A stretch of 64,000 bases of DNA from Fimbriimonadaceae bacterium (lineage in GTDB: Bacteria > Armatimonadota > Fimbriimonadia > Fimbriimonadales > Fimbriimonadaceae), in assembly GCA_019694835.1 (NCBI GenBank), contig JAIBBE010000223.1, positions 28,752 through 92,751 on the forward strand. The letters are read 5' to 3'. Positions 17,684 through 26,309 of the stretch are shown here, piece after piece (position 1 is the first letter of the stretch; every line of letters begins with the position of its first letter). Made by a program: the position numbers and the translations under genes. The notes beneath the pieces were generated by a model. That model had not been told where the DNA came from and did not search any database. It saw only the letters and a program-made list of their open reading frames with translations.

Positions 17684-18187
17684 TTAATCCACTGAGGAGG
17701 CGCTCTTAATTTCAATATCAACCGACACGAAGCCATACTTTGTCCAAAAGCCAAAGAAGTTGGATCGCTGGCCAACAATTAGCAGCACCAAGCCCCTTGT
17801 GACAACCGTAGAGTGCTTTAGAAGGCGAGCCATACTCAATCGATCGAGGCAAGACGGCCTAGGATGCTCCTCTGGGTGGGTGTGCCATTCGCCAAGATAG
17901 TGGACCTGGCCTTTGCTTTGCTGCCAGATGATTCTCGCGATGCGAGTTGATCTCCTTGCATCTCGTTTGAATGAACATGGTCCGCGCGCATCCTGCCCGC
18001 CGGGAGAGGTAGCAAACATGACGTGCAGCTTGTTTTCGGCTGGGAAGAACATACCCAAGAGGATTCCTCCCGCTTCGGCTTGTCCGTTAAGCTGGCGGAA
18101 CCGGAGAGTTTTCTCTAGCGCCTTTTGATCAAAGACGACCCTTGGCATCTCCAGGTTTCGAGCCTTTACTCGCCGCATCGAGCGCAT
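17684..18187 (-). CDS. cap3: CBASS Cap3-like JAB/MPN isopeptidase
   Basis: The 167-residue protein carries a complete JAMM zinc site: E38 (EAGGILLG), H102 and H104 (EWHTHP), S112 and D115 with the HxH-x7-S-x2-D spacing. In type II CBASS, Cap3 cuts the bond made by Cap2 between the cyclase C-terminus and its target, tuning the primed state. It is last in the minus-strand operon and overlaps the cap2 end by 22 bp. The ATG at 18187 gives a short basic leader; a later Met (MPRVVF) is an alternative start. Confidence 0.9.
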   Translation of the reverse strand: MRSMRRVKARNLEMPRVVFDQKALEKTLRFRQLNGQAEAGGILLGMFFPAENKLHVMFATSPGGQDARGPCSFKRDARRSTRIARIIWQQSKGQVHYLGEWHTHPEEHPRPSCLDRLSMARLLKHSTVVTRGLVLLIVGQRSNFFGFWTKYGFVSVDIEIKSASSVD

Positions 18188-19869
18188 GCCTCAACTCGCA
18201 TTATGTCCTCGATTTCAACACCATCTTGCTCGCTGGTCTCCTCTTGCGGTCGAGCAGTCCATTTTAGTCGGTAAGGGGAATCAACTGGTTTCAAGATTGC
18301 ATCGCAGCATAAGGCGACAAAGCGCTGAAGTCGCGAGCCGCCAAACTGTCCAAATCCGGCACTGCACCCCGGCTCGTAGATGATTGAGCCAGGGTTCCGA
18401 GGCTCGTGGATTTCCTCGTCGCAATCAGGGCAACCCTTCTCGCCAACGACGAAGCGAACAAGCTGACCCTTCTCGGCATTAGTAGTGAGCCAAACCCTGT
18501 GTATGGCGGTCCTGGGTTGGCACAACTTCATGATGAGTGGAATGACGGCCTTTTCTATGACCTCATTTCCTGTTGCCAAGACGAACAGATCTGCGGTTTC
18601 CGCTAACTCCGGTAGAGATTGGATGTTGTTCAGGATATCTCCTTCGATAAACTCAATGGTAGCCCAAGGGCAATGCCGTCCAATCAGTTCCCCCATCACC
18701 TTAGCCTTCGGACGGCTGACTTGGTCGAAGCCAGCTGCATGCCGCAAAACGTTCTCTACTTTAAGGAGCTCAGGGTCGATCAACATCATCCGTTCGAAGT
18801 GGTGTGATTTTGCAAGTGCAAGCAGCAGGTGGCTACCGATGGAACCTACGCCGATGATAACCAAGTGCTTGAAGCCTGGTTCAGTCTGGCTTCCGGTCGT
18901 ACGATGAACGAGTCGGGTAAGGTCAACGCGGTCGCCCCTAAATCGTGTCAGTTGCGCATTTGCGCCCCAACCGCGCATTTCCATGGCGATTGGATGCTTG
19001 CCAGGGCGAAAGCCGTTCACCGTATTCTGTGAGGGCTTGCTGTAATTCGGCGGCAGCCTAGTGTGACGCCAGGCCAACAGGGCCTCCCCACGGCTTGAGG
19101 AAACCGTGGAGAGGATGAGGGTTGACCTGCCTTCCTTGCGAACAAAGCTTTCCCATCGAGTGCGGATCTCTTTCGGGTGGGTCAAGAGAAGTTCGAAAAG
19201 CGCCCCGTTTGTTTGCGGGTATGGAGGCTTTGGCGGAATCACGTTTGGGACAAAGAGAGCCTTCCCGCGCACCGTCGGGACGCCGATTCCGGACTGTTTC
19301 AGCCAACGGATGCCGACCTCGGCTTCGTTGCAGGCCAAAAAAGAGTAACCCCCCGAGTATTTTCGGTCCAGCCAAATGAGTTCGACTTCCCTCGTCGTTT
19401 TGAAGTCGTCGAGCAGACACAAGAAGTGCTCCGGAGCCTTCCAATAGGATTGAAACTCCGATGCGAATTCGTCGGACATCACTCGCTCATCGTCTGCATT
19501 AAGCACACAACAAGCACGTTCAACGACCCAGAGAACAACGTCACCAATGTCCAAAGGATCGTAAGTTGACGTCGCCTTATCGCAGTAGCAGAGTTCTCCT
19601 CGCTGATCGATGTGCGGAACAACCCCGAACAGGTTCTTCTCTACAAAGACCGTGGGAAGCTCGAATGGAAATTGAGCCGTGACGCTGATTGTGAGGTGGT
19701 CAGCCCGCTTGGTGGCCACCTTGACCCTCCAGCTTTCGACGTACCCGGGAAGCTCTATTGGAACTGACTCAAGTTCAAAGTGGCCTCCAAGTGAGATACG
19801 GGCTTGCTTTCGCGCCGCCGCACCTAGGTCCGCGAACTGGGACTCAAGCGAAGTTTCCACTTGCAACAA
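18166..19869 (-). CDS. cap2: CBASS Cap2-like E2-E1 fusion protein
   Basis: The N-terminal E2-like domain has the PHIDQRGELCYCD catalytic loop with C94/C96 as candidate thioester cysteines. A linker leads to a ThiF/E1 domain with the nucleotide motif VIIGVGSIGSHLL (GxGxxG), a following LIDPE acidic strand and a late Cys in EPGCSAGFGQFGG. CPDCDEE and CARCGE near the end could bind zinc. Cap2 conjugates the CD-NTase C-terminus to targets, priming it for signalling. The TTG start at 19869 was chosen for its GGGAG sequence about 7 bp upstream; it overlaps the cyclase gene by 26 bp. Length (567) fits type II CBASS Cap2. Confidence 0.9.
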   Translation of the reverse strand: MLQVETSLESQFADLGAAARKQARISLGGHFELESVPIELPGYVESWRVKVATKRADHLTISVTAQFPFELPTVFVEKNLFGVVPHIDQRGELCYCDKATSTYDPLDIGDVVLWVVERACCVLNADDERVMSDEFASEFQSYWKAPEHFLCLLDDFKTTREVELIWLDRKYSGGYSFLACNEAEVGIRWLKQSGIGVPTVRGKALFVPNVIPPKPPYPQTNGALFELLLTHPKEIRTRWESFVRKEGRSTLILSTVSSSRGEALLAWRHTRLPPNYSKPSQNTVNGFRPGKHPIAMEMRGWGANAQLTRFRGDRVDLTRLVHRTTGSQTEPGFKHLVIIGVGSIGSHLLLALAKSHHFERMMLIDPELLKVENVLRHAAGFDQVSRPKAKVMGELIGRHCPWATIEFIEGDILNNIQSLPELAETADLFVLATGNEVIEKAVIPLIMKLCQPRTAIHRVWLTTNAEKGQLVRFVVGEKGCPDCDEEIHEPRNPGSIIYEPGCSAGFGQFGGSRLQRFVALCCDAILKPVDSPYRLKWTARPQEETSEQDGVEIEDIMRVEACARCGE

Positions 19870-20809
19870 CCGGAGGCTCCCTTGTTATGAGGGCACCCGT
19901 AACTGACCCATCCTTATCTTCATCGGGCACTGGGAAGCGGGGACCGAATTGTTTCTCCCAGATCAGCGCTCCGTCCCGAACAGAATCGGCGTCGATGGCG
20001 TCTTGGCCGCGATCCGCGAGTGTCTTGAAGGCGTCTGCAATCGCGATCCTTTCTGCGTTAGTCCAGCCGAGGGTCAGATCTTCAAATGGTGCAACAGGCT
20101 TGGAAACGGAGCCACCGTATCGAATATGGGTGTCGCAAGCCCTGGCAGTGTCCACAACGGCCTGGTCGTATCGATCGCCAGACACGATACGCTCGGAGAT
20201 CAAGATGGTCATCGTAACCGACTTCACCTTCATCAATGACCCCATCTTGTAATCACGCCATGCCTTGAAGAATCTTACTAGATCACGAAGGTCATCGTGC
20301 GATTTCTTGCGCTCTCCGAACCAGTTGACTAAGGCTGCAGGGTTGCTTTCAACAAACTGGTTCGGTTCGACGCCCTTTTCATACACCCGTATCGTCCCAA
20401 AAGAATCCACGCCATACGCCGGGATGTCGATGTGATACCCACCCTTGTACGGTACGCGCACACACCGCTTTCTCTTCTGGGGGTCACCGTGGGTCGCACC
20501 AGATACCGCATCGCAGACCCAACCTTGAATAGTGGCGGTTGACTCCCATTCAGTCGGATCGTCCCCAATGCACTTCAGATACATGCCGTCATCAAGGTCG
20601 TAATCGCCCTCGGTTGGGCGGACGACAGTCCCCATCTCGAATGAGCCTTGTTCTTCAAATTCTGGTACGGCGCGCTTCAGGGTCTCCTTCCAATATTTCG
20701 TTATTCGATCTCGATTGGCATTGCGAGAGGTCCGGAGTGATGACAAATCATCCCCAATCAGCTCGATGTTGCCGAGGAATCCTTCAAACTGCGCTTGGTT
20801 ATTTGCCAT
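19844..20809 (-). CDS. CBASS CD-NTase (cyclic oligonucleotide synthase, DncV/CdnX-like)
   Basis: The nucleotidyltransferase signature is clear: G55-S56 in QGSFEMGT, then GDYDLDDGMYL giving the D71/D73 metal pair, and a third acidic residue D128 in YHIDIP. The length of 321 residues fits CD-NTases. On phage sensing it would make a cyclic di- or trinucleotide that activates the CapV phospholipase encoded upstream. The C-terminus ends in SGNFA, a small-residue tail suited to Cap2 conjugation. The clade and product cannot be told from sequence alone; similarity around the active site is closest to the DncV-like group that pairs with patatin effectors. Confidence 0.92.
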   Translation of the reverse strand: MANNQAQFEGFLGNIELIGDDLSSLRTSRNANRDRITKYWKETLKRAVPEFEEQGSFEMGTVVRPTEGDYDLDDGMYLKCIGDDPTEWESTATIQGWVCDAVSGATHGDPQKRKRCVRVPYKGGYHIDIPAYGVDSFGTIRVYEKGVEPNQFVESNPAALVNWFGERKKSHDDLRDLVRFFKAWRDYKMGSLMKVKSVTMTILISERIVSGDRYDQAVVDTARACDTHIRYGGSVSKPVAPFEDLTLGWTNAERIAIADAFKTLADRGQDAIDADSVRDGALIWEKQFGPRFPVPDEDKDGSVTGALITREPPVVASGNFA

Positions 20810-20835
20810 GGTTGAAATTATACCTGCACATACGT

Positions 20836-21903
20836 CTAGTCAAACATTCTCTTGAGGTCTGGGCTGTTTTTGTCGTTGTGAGCCCTTGTTTGACCCATCA
20901 TCATGAGCTCGCCGATTTCCTCTCGGCCCGCCCCGTCCAACTTGAGGCGCTTGGACTGTGCCTCGGTGAGATTATCTGGCTGGACACGAAAGTAGACATT
21001 GGGAACGTTGCGGAGAAGAAACCGCGCGGTTTGGTGTGCACCGAGCTTGGAAGACTCCATCGCATAGCTGAGTAACTGTGGAATCAGCTTCATGCCGCGT
21101 TGATACTTCCCTGTATTGCCGAAGCCAGAAGAACTTGGCAGACCAATGGACAGCATTTGGATGGAGTCGAAGTCGCGATCCTCTCCAACGTAGTAGTTGA
21201 GGGCCTCCGTGATGGCGATCACCGATGGATTGTTGGCCCAGAGGCCTCCGTCGATGTACGTGTAGGGCGTCCCCGCTTCATTGATCTTGGCGATGGGTAG
21301 AAACCAGGGAGCTGCCGCGGTCGCCATGGCTACTTCAGCCATAGAAATATTCAGGTCTCGCTTCAGATGGGAAACTTGAGGCTCACCCAGATGAGACTTG
21401 AAAACCCGCGGGGAGCAATCCTGTGCATTCACCGCTGGAATGAGAAGACGCGTAGCTGCGTCAGCCATCGTGAGCTGACGGTCAGAGGCCGTATCCTTGA
21501 ATACCTCTTTAAGGGCATTGTTCAAGGCTCCGCCGTGGTATCCGTGGCCTCCAACAATCCTTTTATAGATCATTACTCCCGGAAGGTGTTTGGGGAAAAT
21601 CGCCGACCCGTGTTCTCGGTAGAACTTGAGAACGTCTGACGCGCTCAGACGCGCGCCAAGGCCCAGCGCAATGATGCCACCTGTCGAAGTCCCAGCGATG
21701 AGGTCAAAGTGCTCACAGAGGTTTACCTTGAAGTGATCTTCGAGCGTGGTAAGGTAGGAGCACGCGTAGACCCCCTTCATACCCCCGCCGTCAAGGCAGA
21801 GTATCCGCATGGGTCGCTTCTCCCTCGGAGCGGGAGCAGGAATGTCTTCTTCCTGAGTCATTTGAATCATAGTTTGCATGTTAGGGAAGCCCAGCAACTC
21901 CAT
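20836..21903 (-). CDS. capV: CBASS effector, patatin-like phospholipase (CapV)
   Basis: This 355-residue protein has the oxyanion motif DGGGMKG (38-44), the nucleophile elbow GTSTG with S73, and the catalytic D218 in YIDGGLWANNP: a complete Ser-Asp dyad. In CBASS, CapV is switched on by the cyclic nucleotide and breaks down the inner membrane, killing the infected cell. It is first in the minus-strand operon capV, CD-NTase, cap2, cap3, with 26 bp to the cyclase. Several early Mets (MELLG, MIQMT) are possible starts. All key residues are present, so the effector should be active. Confidence 0.92.
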   Translation of the reverse strand: MELLGFPNMQTMIQMTQEEDIPAPAPREKRPMRILCLDGGGMKGVYACSYLTTLEDHFKVNLCEHFDLIAGTSTGGIIALGLGARLSASDVLKFYREHGSAIFPKHLPGVMIYKRIVGGHGYHGGALNNALKEVFKDTASDRQLTMADAATRLLIPAVNAQDCSPRVFKSHLGEPQVSHLKRDLNISMAEVAMATAAAPWFLPIAKINEAGTPYTYIDGGLWANNPSVIAITEALNYYVGEDRDFDSIQMLSIGLPSSSGFGNTGKYQRGMKLIPQLLSYAMESSKLGAHQTARFLLRNVPNVYFRVQPDNLTEAQSKRLKLDGAGREEIGELMMMGQTRAHNDKNSPDLKRMFD

Positions 21904-21978
21904 TGAATGTCTTGGCGCGGATTGGCTTGAAGTGTTCGTTTGACCTGATCGATAGGGTCGGTGCCCCGGTATCTCTTT

Positions 21979-24900
21979 TCATTCCTGTCCTCCAGAAACC
22001 AAGCCAAAGAACCGCTCAAAGAACGCGACTAGTCTTGCGAGCACTCGCTGTTTTTTCTCGCCATGCCCACCGTCCGCTGAGAAGCGAGTTGCTGGAGGCA
22101 GAACGCGGGTGATCGCTGTTCCGCTGGTGCGAAGCGATCCGTCACGGAACGCTGTGTCCACGTAGGCTCGGGTTTCGTCTGGTCGGAGGTTCTCATCTGC
22201 GATGATCTGCTCGAGTTCAGCTTCGCGACGTGCGGCAATAAACGTTCGCCACTCGTCGTCTACCTCTCCGGTGGCCGATAGCGAGTCTACAAAGGACTCG
22301 ATCAGGTCTTTCTTGTTCCTGAGTGTTGGCGACGAATCAACTGCGCGGATGATCTGAGCGCGGATTTCCACGTCTTCTCCGTCGCCCTTTGCCTCGCGGA
22401 ACCTGGCTACTAGCATCAGGATGTAGTCAACGTTGATCTCGACCTGCTTGATCAGCTCAATCTCGAAGACGATGTCATTGATGATCTGCTCCTTATCAGA
22501 GTCACGCCCTTGCCGGAAGTCAGCGTAGATGTCGAGGTAGACGCTTCGGTAGTCCTGTCCTTGCCGCTCGGTGAGAATCTCGTTGCCTTCAAAGTCATCG
22601 AAGGATGTCAGGATGTTTTGCAGTCGTAAGATCGTGCCGAACAGGGCTACAAAATCCTTCTTCGCCTGCTCTCCAATGATCTGCTGTCCAAGCGGGAAGG
22701 TCGTCACCAACTCCTGCACCTTCGCTTCGTACTCGCCGAAGTAATCGCCGTATGGCTTGAGGATGGCGATGCCCTTGGCGTCCTTGTTACCAAAAAGTGC
22801 GAGTGCGTCGTTGGTTTCCTTCTCAAGATCGCGGAAGCTGACGATATTGCCGTACGCTTTCACCGAGTTGAGAATCCTGTTTGTGCGTGAGTACGCCTGG
22901 ATCAGGCCGTGTGCGCGAAGTCCCTTGTCCACGAATAGTGTGTTTAGCGTGGTCGCATCGAAACCCGTCAGGAACATGTTGACCACGATGACAAGGTCAA
23001 TCTCGCGATTCTTCATCCGAAGCGACAGGTCCTTGTAGTAGTTCTGAAACTTGTCGTCGGATGTGTCGTAGCTCGTGCCGAACGTCCCGTTGTAGTCTTT
23101 GATCGCTGCGTCCAAGAAGTCGCGCGAGGAGCTGTCCAGCGCCCCGGTCTCGAAGCCCTCTTCTTCGAGCGCGCCGTCCTCTACGGCTTCGTTTGCAGCA
23201 AATGAAAAGATCAGGCCCATCTTGATGCGGCCGTCAGGGGTCAGCCCTTTTTGCAGCTCGGTAAACTGGGCGTAATAGCGTTTAGCCGCTTCGATCGAAG
23301 CGGTTGCAAAGAGGGCATTGAAGCCTCTGACCCGGGTGGTCGTACGCAAGGCTTCCACCTTGTTTCGTCCCCCAGCAACATCGCTGACGTTCGCGATCAG
23401 GGAGTGCACGTAGCCGCTGGAACGCTTTGTCTTCTGGTCGAAGTGCTCCAAGATATACGACGCCACCTGGCGCAAGCGTTGGGGAGCGAGAAGTGCCTTC
23501 TCCGTGTCGATCGCCGCGACCTTTTTGTCGATGACGTTGCCAACCTTCACCGTGTTGATGTAGTCGATTCGGAATGGCAGGACGTTCTTGTCGGAGATTG
23601 CATCGACAATCGTGTAGGTATGCAGTCTCTCGCCAAAAGCCTGCTCGGTGGTCTTCAGGTTGGGGTTGCCGCCGCTAGACATATTGGCGGTGAAGATCGG
23701 TGTCCCCGTGAAGCCGAACAGGTTGTATCGCTTGAACGCCCGCGTAATGTCGGTGTGCATGTCGCCAAACTGCGAGCGATGGCACTCATCGAAAATGATC
23801 ACAATGTGCCCGCCAAAAATCTCGTGTCCCTTGTTTGCGGCGATGAAGGTCGCGAGCTTCTGGATCGTCGTGATGATGATCCGTGCCTGCTTGTTTTCCA
23901 GCTGGCGCTTGAGAACTGACGTGGACGTGTTTGAGTTGGCCGCGCCCCTCTCGAAGCGGTCGTACTCGCGCATGGTCTGGTAGTCGAGGTCTTTGCGGTC
24001 CACCACGAACAGCACCTTGTCCACGCTTGGCATCTTGCTGGTCAACTGTGCGGTCTTGAATGAAGTCAGGGTCTTGCCGGAGCCGGTGGTGTGCCACACG
24101 TATCCGCCCGCCTCCACTGAACCGAGCTTCTTGTAGTTGGTGGCAATCTCGATCTTCTGCAGAATCCGCTCGGTCGCCGCGATCTGATACGGGCGCATCA
24201 CCAGCAGCATCCGGTCGGCGGTGAGGACGCAATAGCGTGTCAGGACATTGAGGATCGTGTGCTTGGCGAAGAACGTCTTGGCGAAGGCATTCAGGTCTTG
24301 GATGGGCTTGTTCTGCGAATCTGCCCACCATGACGTGAACTCGAATGAGTTCGAGGTCTTCTTGACCTTCTTGGCTCCGGCGGCGTCCTGTATGTGCTGT
24401 CGGCGGGTGGTGTTGCTGTAATACTTCGTCAGCGTGCCATTACTGATGACGAAGAGTTGGACGTATTCAAAGAGTCCAGAACCCGCCCAAAAGCTATCGC
24501 GCTGATAGCGGTCGATCTGGTTGAAGGCTTCGCGGATGTCCACGCCCCGGCGCTTGAGTTCGATATGAACCATCGGCAAGCCATTGACGAGAACGGTCAC
24601 GTCGTAACGATTCGCGCGTGAGCCTTCGATCTCGTACTGGTTGATGACCTGGAGGCGGTTGTTGTGGATGTTTTGGCGGTCAATCAGCTTGATGTTCTTG
24701 GTCGAACCGTCATCGCGGGTCAGAAGCTGAACTGGGTCTTCCTGAATTCGGATGGTCTTTTCGACGATGCCATCGTTCTGCCCGGCAACCTTGGTCTCAT
24801 AGAACTGCTTCCACTCGGGGCCAGAGAACGTGATGCCGTTCAGAGCTTCCAGCTGCCTCCTCAGATTGGTGATCAGCTGCTCCTCCGAAGTGATTTGCAG

Positions 24901-25071
24901 GTGCTCGTACGCTTGCCGTTCAAGCTGCTCTATGAACTCGCGCTCCAAGGCGTCTTCGCTCTGGTAGGTTGCCTCCCGGACCACGGTATCGGGCACGAAT
25001 TGAGCAACGACCGTGCTCTCATTGGAAACCGCGATGGGGTCGTACTGGTAAGGCCTGCGCTCCTCGCTCAT
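21979..25071 (-). CDS. hsdR: Type I restriction-modification system, restriction subunit
   Basis: The 1030-residue subunit has an N-terminal PD-(D/E)XK nuclease (RYDVTVLVNGLPMVHIELKRRG), a superfamily II helicase with Walker A in TTGSGKTLTS, DECHRSQFG as motif II, GFTGTPIF as motif III, and VVNMFLTGFDATTLNTLFVDK plus SRTNRI as later motifs. It translocates DNA and cuts unmodified foreign DNA. The ATG overlaps the hsdS stop as ATGA. All motifs are intact, so restriction should work. Confidence 0.95.
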   Translation of the reverse strand: MSEERRPYQYDPIAVSNESTVVAQFVPDTVVREATYQSEDALEREFIEQLERQAYEHLQITSEEQLITNLRRQLEALNGITFSGPEWKQFYETKVAGQNDGIVEKTIRIQEDPVQLLTRDDGSTKNIKLIDRQNIHNNRLQVINQYEIEGSRANRYDVTVLVNGLPMVHIELKRRGVDIREAFNQIDRYQRDSFWAGSGLFEYVQLFVISNGTLTKYYSNTTRRQHIQDAAGAKKVKKTSNSFEFTSWWADSQNKPIQDLNAFAKTFFAKHTILNVLTRYCVLTADRMLLVMRPYQIAATERILQKIEIATNYKKLGSVEAGGYVWHTTGSGKTLTSFKTAQLTSKMPSVDKVLFVVDRKDLDYQTMREYDRFERGAANSNTSTSVLKRQLENKQARIIITTIQKLATFIAANKGHEIFGGHIVIIFDECHRSQFGDMHTDITRAFKRYNLFGFTGTPIFTANMSSGGNPNLKTTEQAFGERLHTYTIVDAISDKNVLPFRIDYINTVKVGNVIDKKVAAIDTEKALLAPQRLRQVASYILEHFDQKTKRSSGYVHSLIANVSDVAGGRNKVEALRTTTRVRGFNALFATASIEAAKRYYAQFTELQKGLTPDGRIKMGLIFSFAANEAVEDGALEEEGFETGALDSSSRDFLDAAIKDYNGTFGTSYDTSDDKFQNYYKDLSLRMKNREIDLVIVVNMFLTGFDATTLNTLFVDKGLRAHGLIQAYSRTNRILNSVKAYGNIVSFRDLEKETNDALALFGNKDAKGIAILKPYGDYFGEYEAKVQELVTTFPLGQQIIGEQAKKDFVALFGTILRLQNILTSFDDFEGNEILTERQGQDYRSVYLDIYADFRQGRDSDKEQIINDIVFEIELIKQVEINVDYILMLVARFREAKGDGEDVEIRAQIIRAVDSSPTLRNKKDLIESFVDSLSATGEVDDEWRTFIAARREAELEQIIADENLRPDETRAYVDTAFRDGSLRTSGTAITRVLPPATRFSADGGHGEKKQRVLARLVAFFERFFGLVSGGQE

Positions 25072-26309
25072 CTGGCCTCCTGAAATGTCAGCAAGCGGTC
25101 GCGGTAGTGTTCGTATTGCTTGCGGCGGGCGTTGAGTTCGGCGGGAAGCCCGATATTGAGGTCATTTACTAGCGCATTGAACTTGTCGAGTATCCCAACA
25201 ATATGATCCTGCTCCTCGCGTGAAGGCACAGGGATTGCAATCTTTGAAAGACCATCGGCGGATAAGCGTTTGACCTTCCCACGTGCCACGTGCTTATTCT
25301 TCTGTGTATGGAAGTCATCCGTTTGCATGGCGTAGGAAACATACTTTGGATTCAAATTGCTTCGAAAAAATGCAGTGTCGTCGTGTACAGCAACCGGTTC
25401 ACTTCCCAGCCATGCTACCGCCTTAGCGACGTCTTCGACTGTTTCACCGACTGTCGCGATCACAACATCCCCGGAATGTGCAAAGCGCAGTTGATCTCTT
25501 AGGTCAAGTCGAACATGTGTCAGCGCAGCGTCGGCCGAAACGCCGTAGTGAGTGTAGATTTCTCCATAGTGAATTGATGGAATGCCTACATCAACCACGT
25601 CGTTCTTAGTAAATCGGCGCCCCCTCTGAAACTTTCCAACTTCACCCATGGGCACCTTTGAACCATTGGAAGAAGCAATTATTGAATCGCGATAGAAGGT
25701 ATACTGACGCAGTCTAGCCTCAAGCTCCGCCTCAAGTTCCGCCTCAAGTTCCGCCTCAAGCTTACTAAATGCATCTAGAGTTTTGATGATTTCCCGTTGG
25801 ACTTCGATAGGCGGAACTGGAATGCGAAATGTCCCCATCACGGTAGCATTCAAGTTGTTGATCGTTGTCGTTGACAGTGCGCTCTCCAGATATTCTGAAA
25901 AAGAACGACCGACCAGTAAGTGAAATAGAAAACGGGGCTCAACTACTCCATTGGTCCTAAGCACGGCCATAAACCCGCCAAAGACATAGTCAATGTCTTT
26001 CCAAATGTATGCAACTTTACCGACATGCGCCTTACTTCCACTAGCTGCACTAATGAGAATGTCGTTGGTGTAGAGTTTTTGGTCGGGGCGCACCCTAACT
26101 GTTCCAGACACACATCGGACATCTTCAAAGTTCAGGGTATTTGATGAAAGTGTAATGTTGTTTGACCGTAGAACTCTAATCGGACCATCAGCTTGCTCGT
26201 CAAGCTTGCCGTACGTCACTCCCCGAACATACTTCGCCACTTCAGTGACGCTTCTATACTCAACACCATTCGGACAATACTCGTGAATCAAGTCGTTAAG
26301 GTGGCTCAT
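25068..26309 (-). CDS. hsdS: Type I restriction-modification system, specificity subunit
   Basis: This 413-residue protein has two target recognition domains separated by conserved helical spacers, the first TRD at about 15-155 and the second at about 215-365. The central spacer (around 185-205) contains a four-residue LEAE repeat encoded by tandem 12-bp units. The recognition sequence cannot be predicted from sequence alone. It overlaps hsdM and hsdR by ATGA at both ends, so all three subunits are made together. Confidence 0.93.
   Translation of the reverse strand: MSHLNDLIHEYCPNGVEYRSVTEVAKYVRGVTYGKLDEQADGPIRVLRSNNITLSSNTLNFEDVRCVSGTVRVRPDQKLYTNDILISAASGSKAHVGKVAYIWKDIDYVFGGFMAVLRTNGVVEPRFLFHLLVGRSFSEYLESALSTTTINNLNATVMGTFRIPVPPIEVQREIIKTLDAFSKLEAELEAELEAELEARLRQYTFYRDSIIASSNGSKVPMGEVGKFQRGRRFTKNDVVDVGIPSIHYGEIYTHYGVSADAALTHVRLDLRDQLRFAHSGDVVIATVGETVEDVAKAVAWLGSEPVAVHDDTAFFRSNLNPKYVSYAMQTDDFHTQKNKHVARGKVKRLSADGLSKIAIPVPSREEQDHIVGILDKFNALVNDLNIGLPAELNARRKQYEHYRDRLLTFQEAR
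25717..25764 (-). repeat. Tandem 12-bp repeats in hsdS central spacer (LEAE units)
   Basis: Four 12-bp units (GCCTCAAGYTCC on the plus strand, the last one ending TTA) lie head to tail. Each encodes LEAE on the minus strand. The number of such units sets the distance between the two half-sites in EcoR124-type HsdS proteins (TAEL repeats), so slippage here could switch specificity without a frameshift. Confidence 0.85.

Noticed and set aside
25717..25764. CRISPR-like short repeat
   Set aside because: The repeats are tandem, 12 bp long, without spacers, and in frame inside hsdS.
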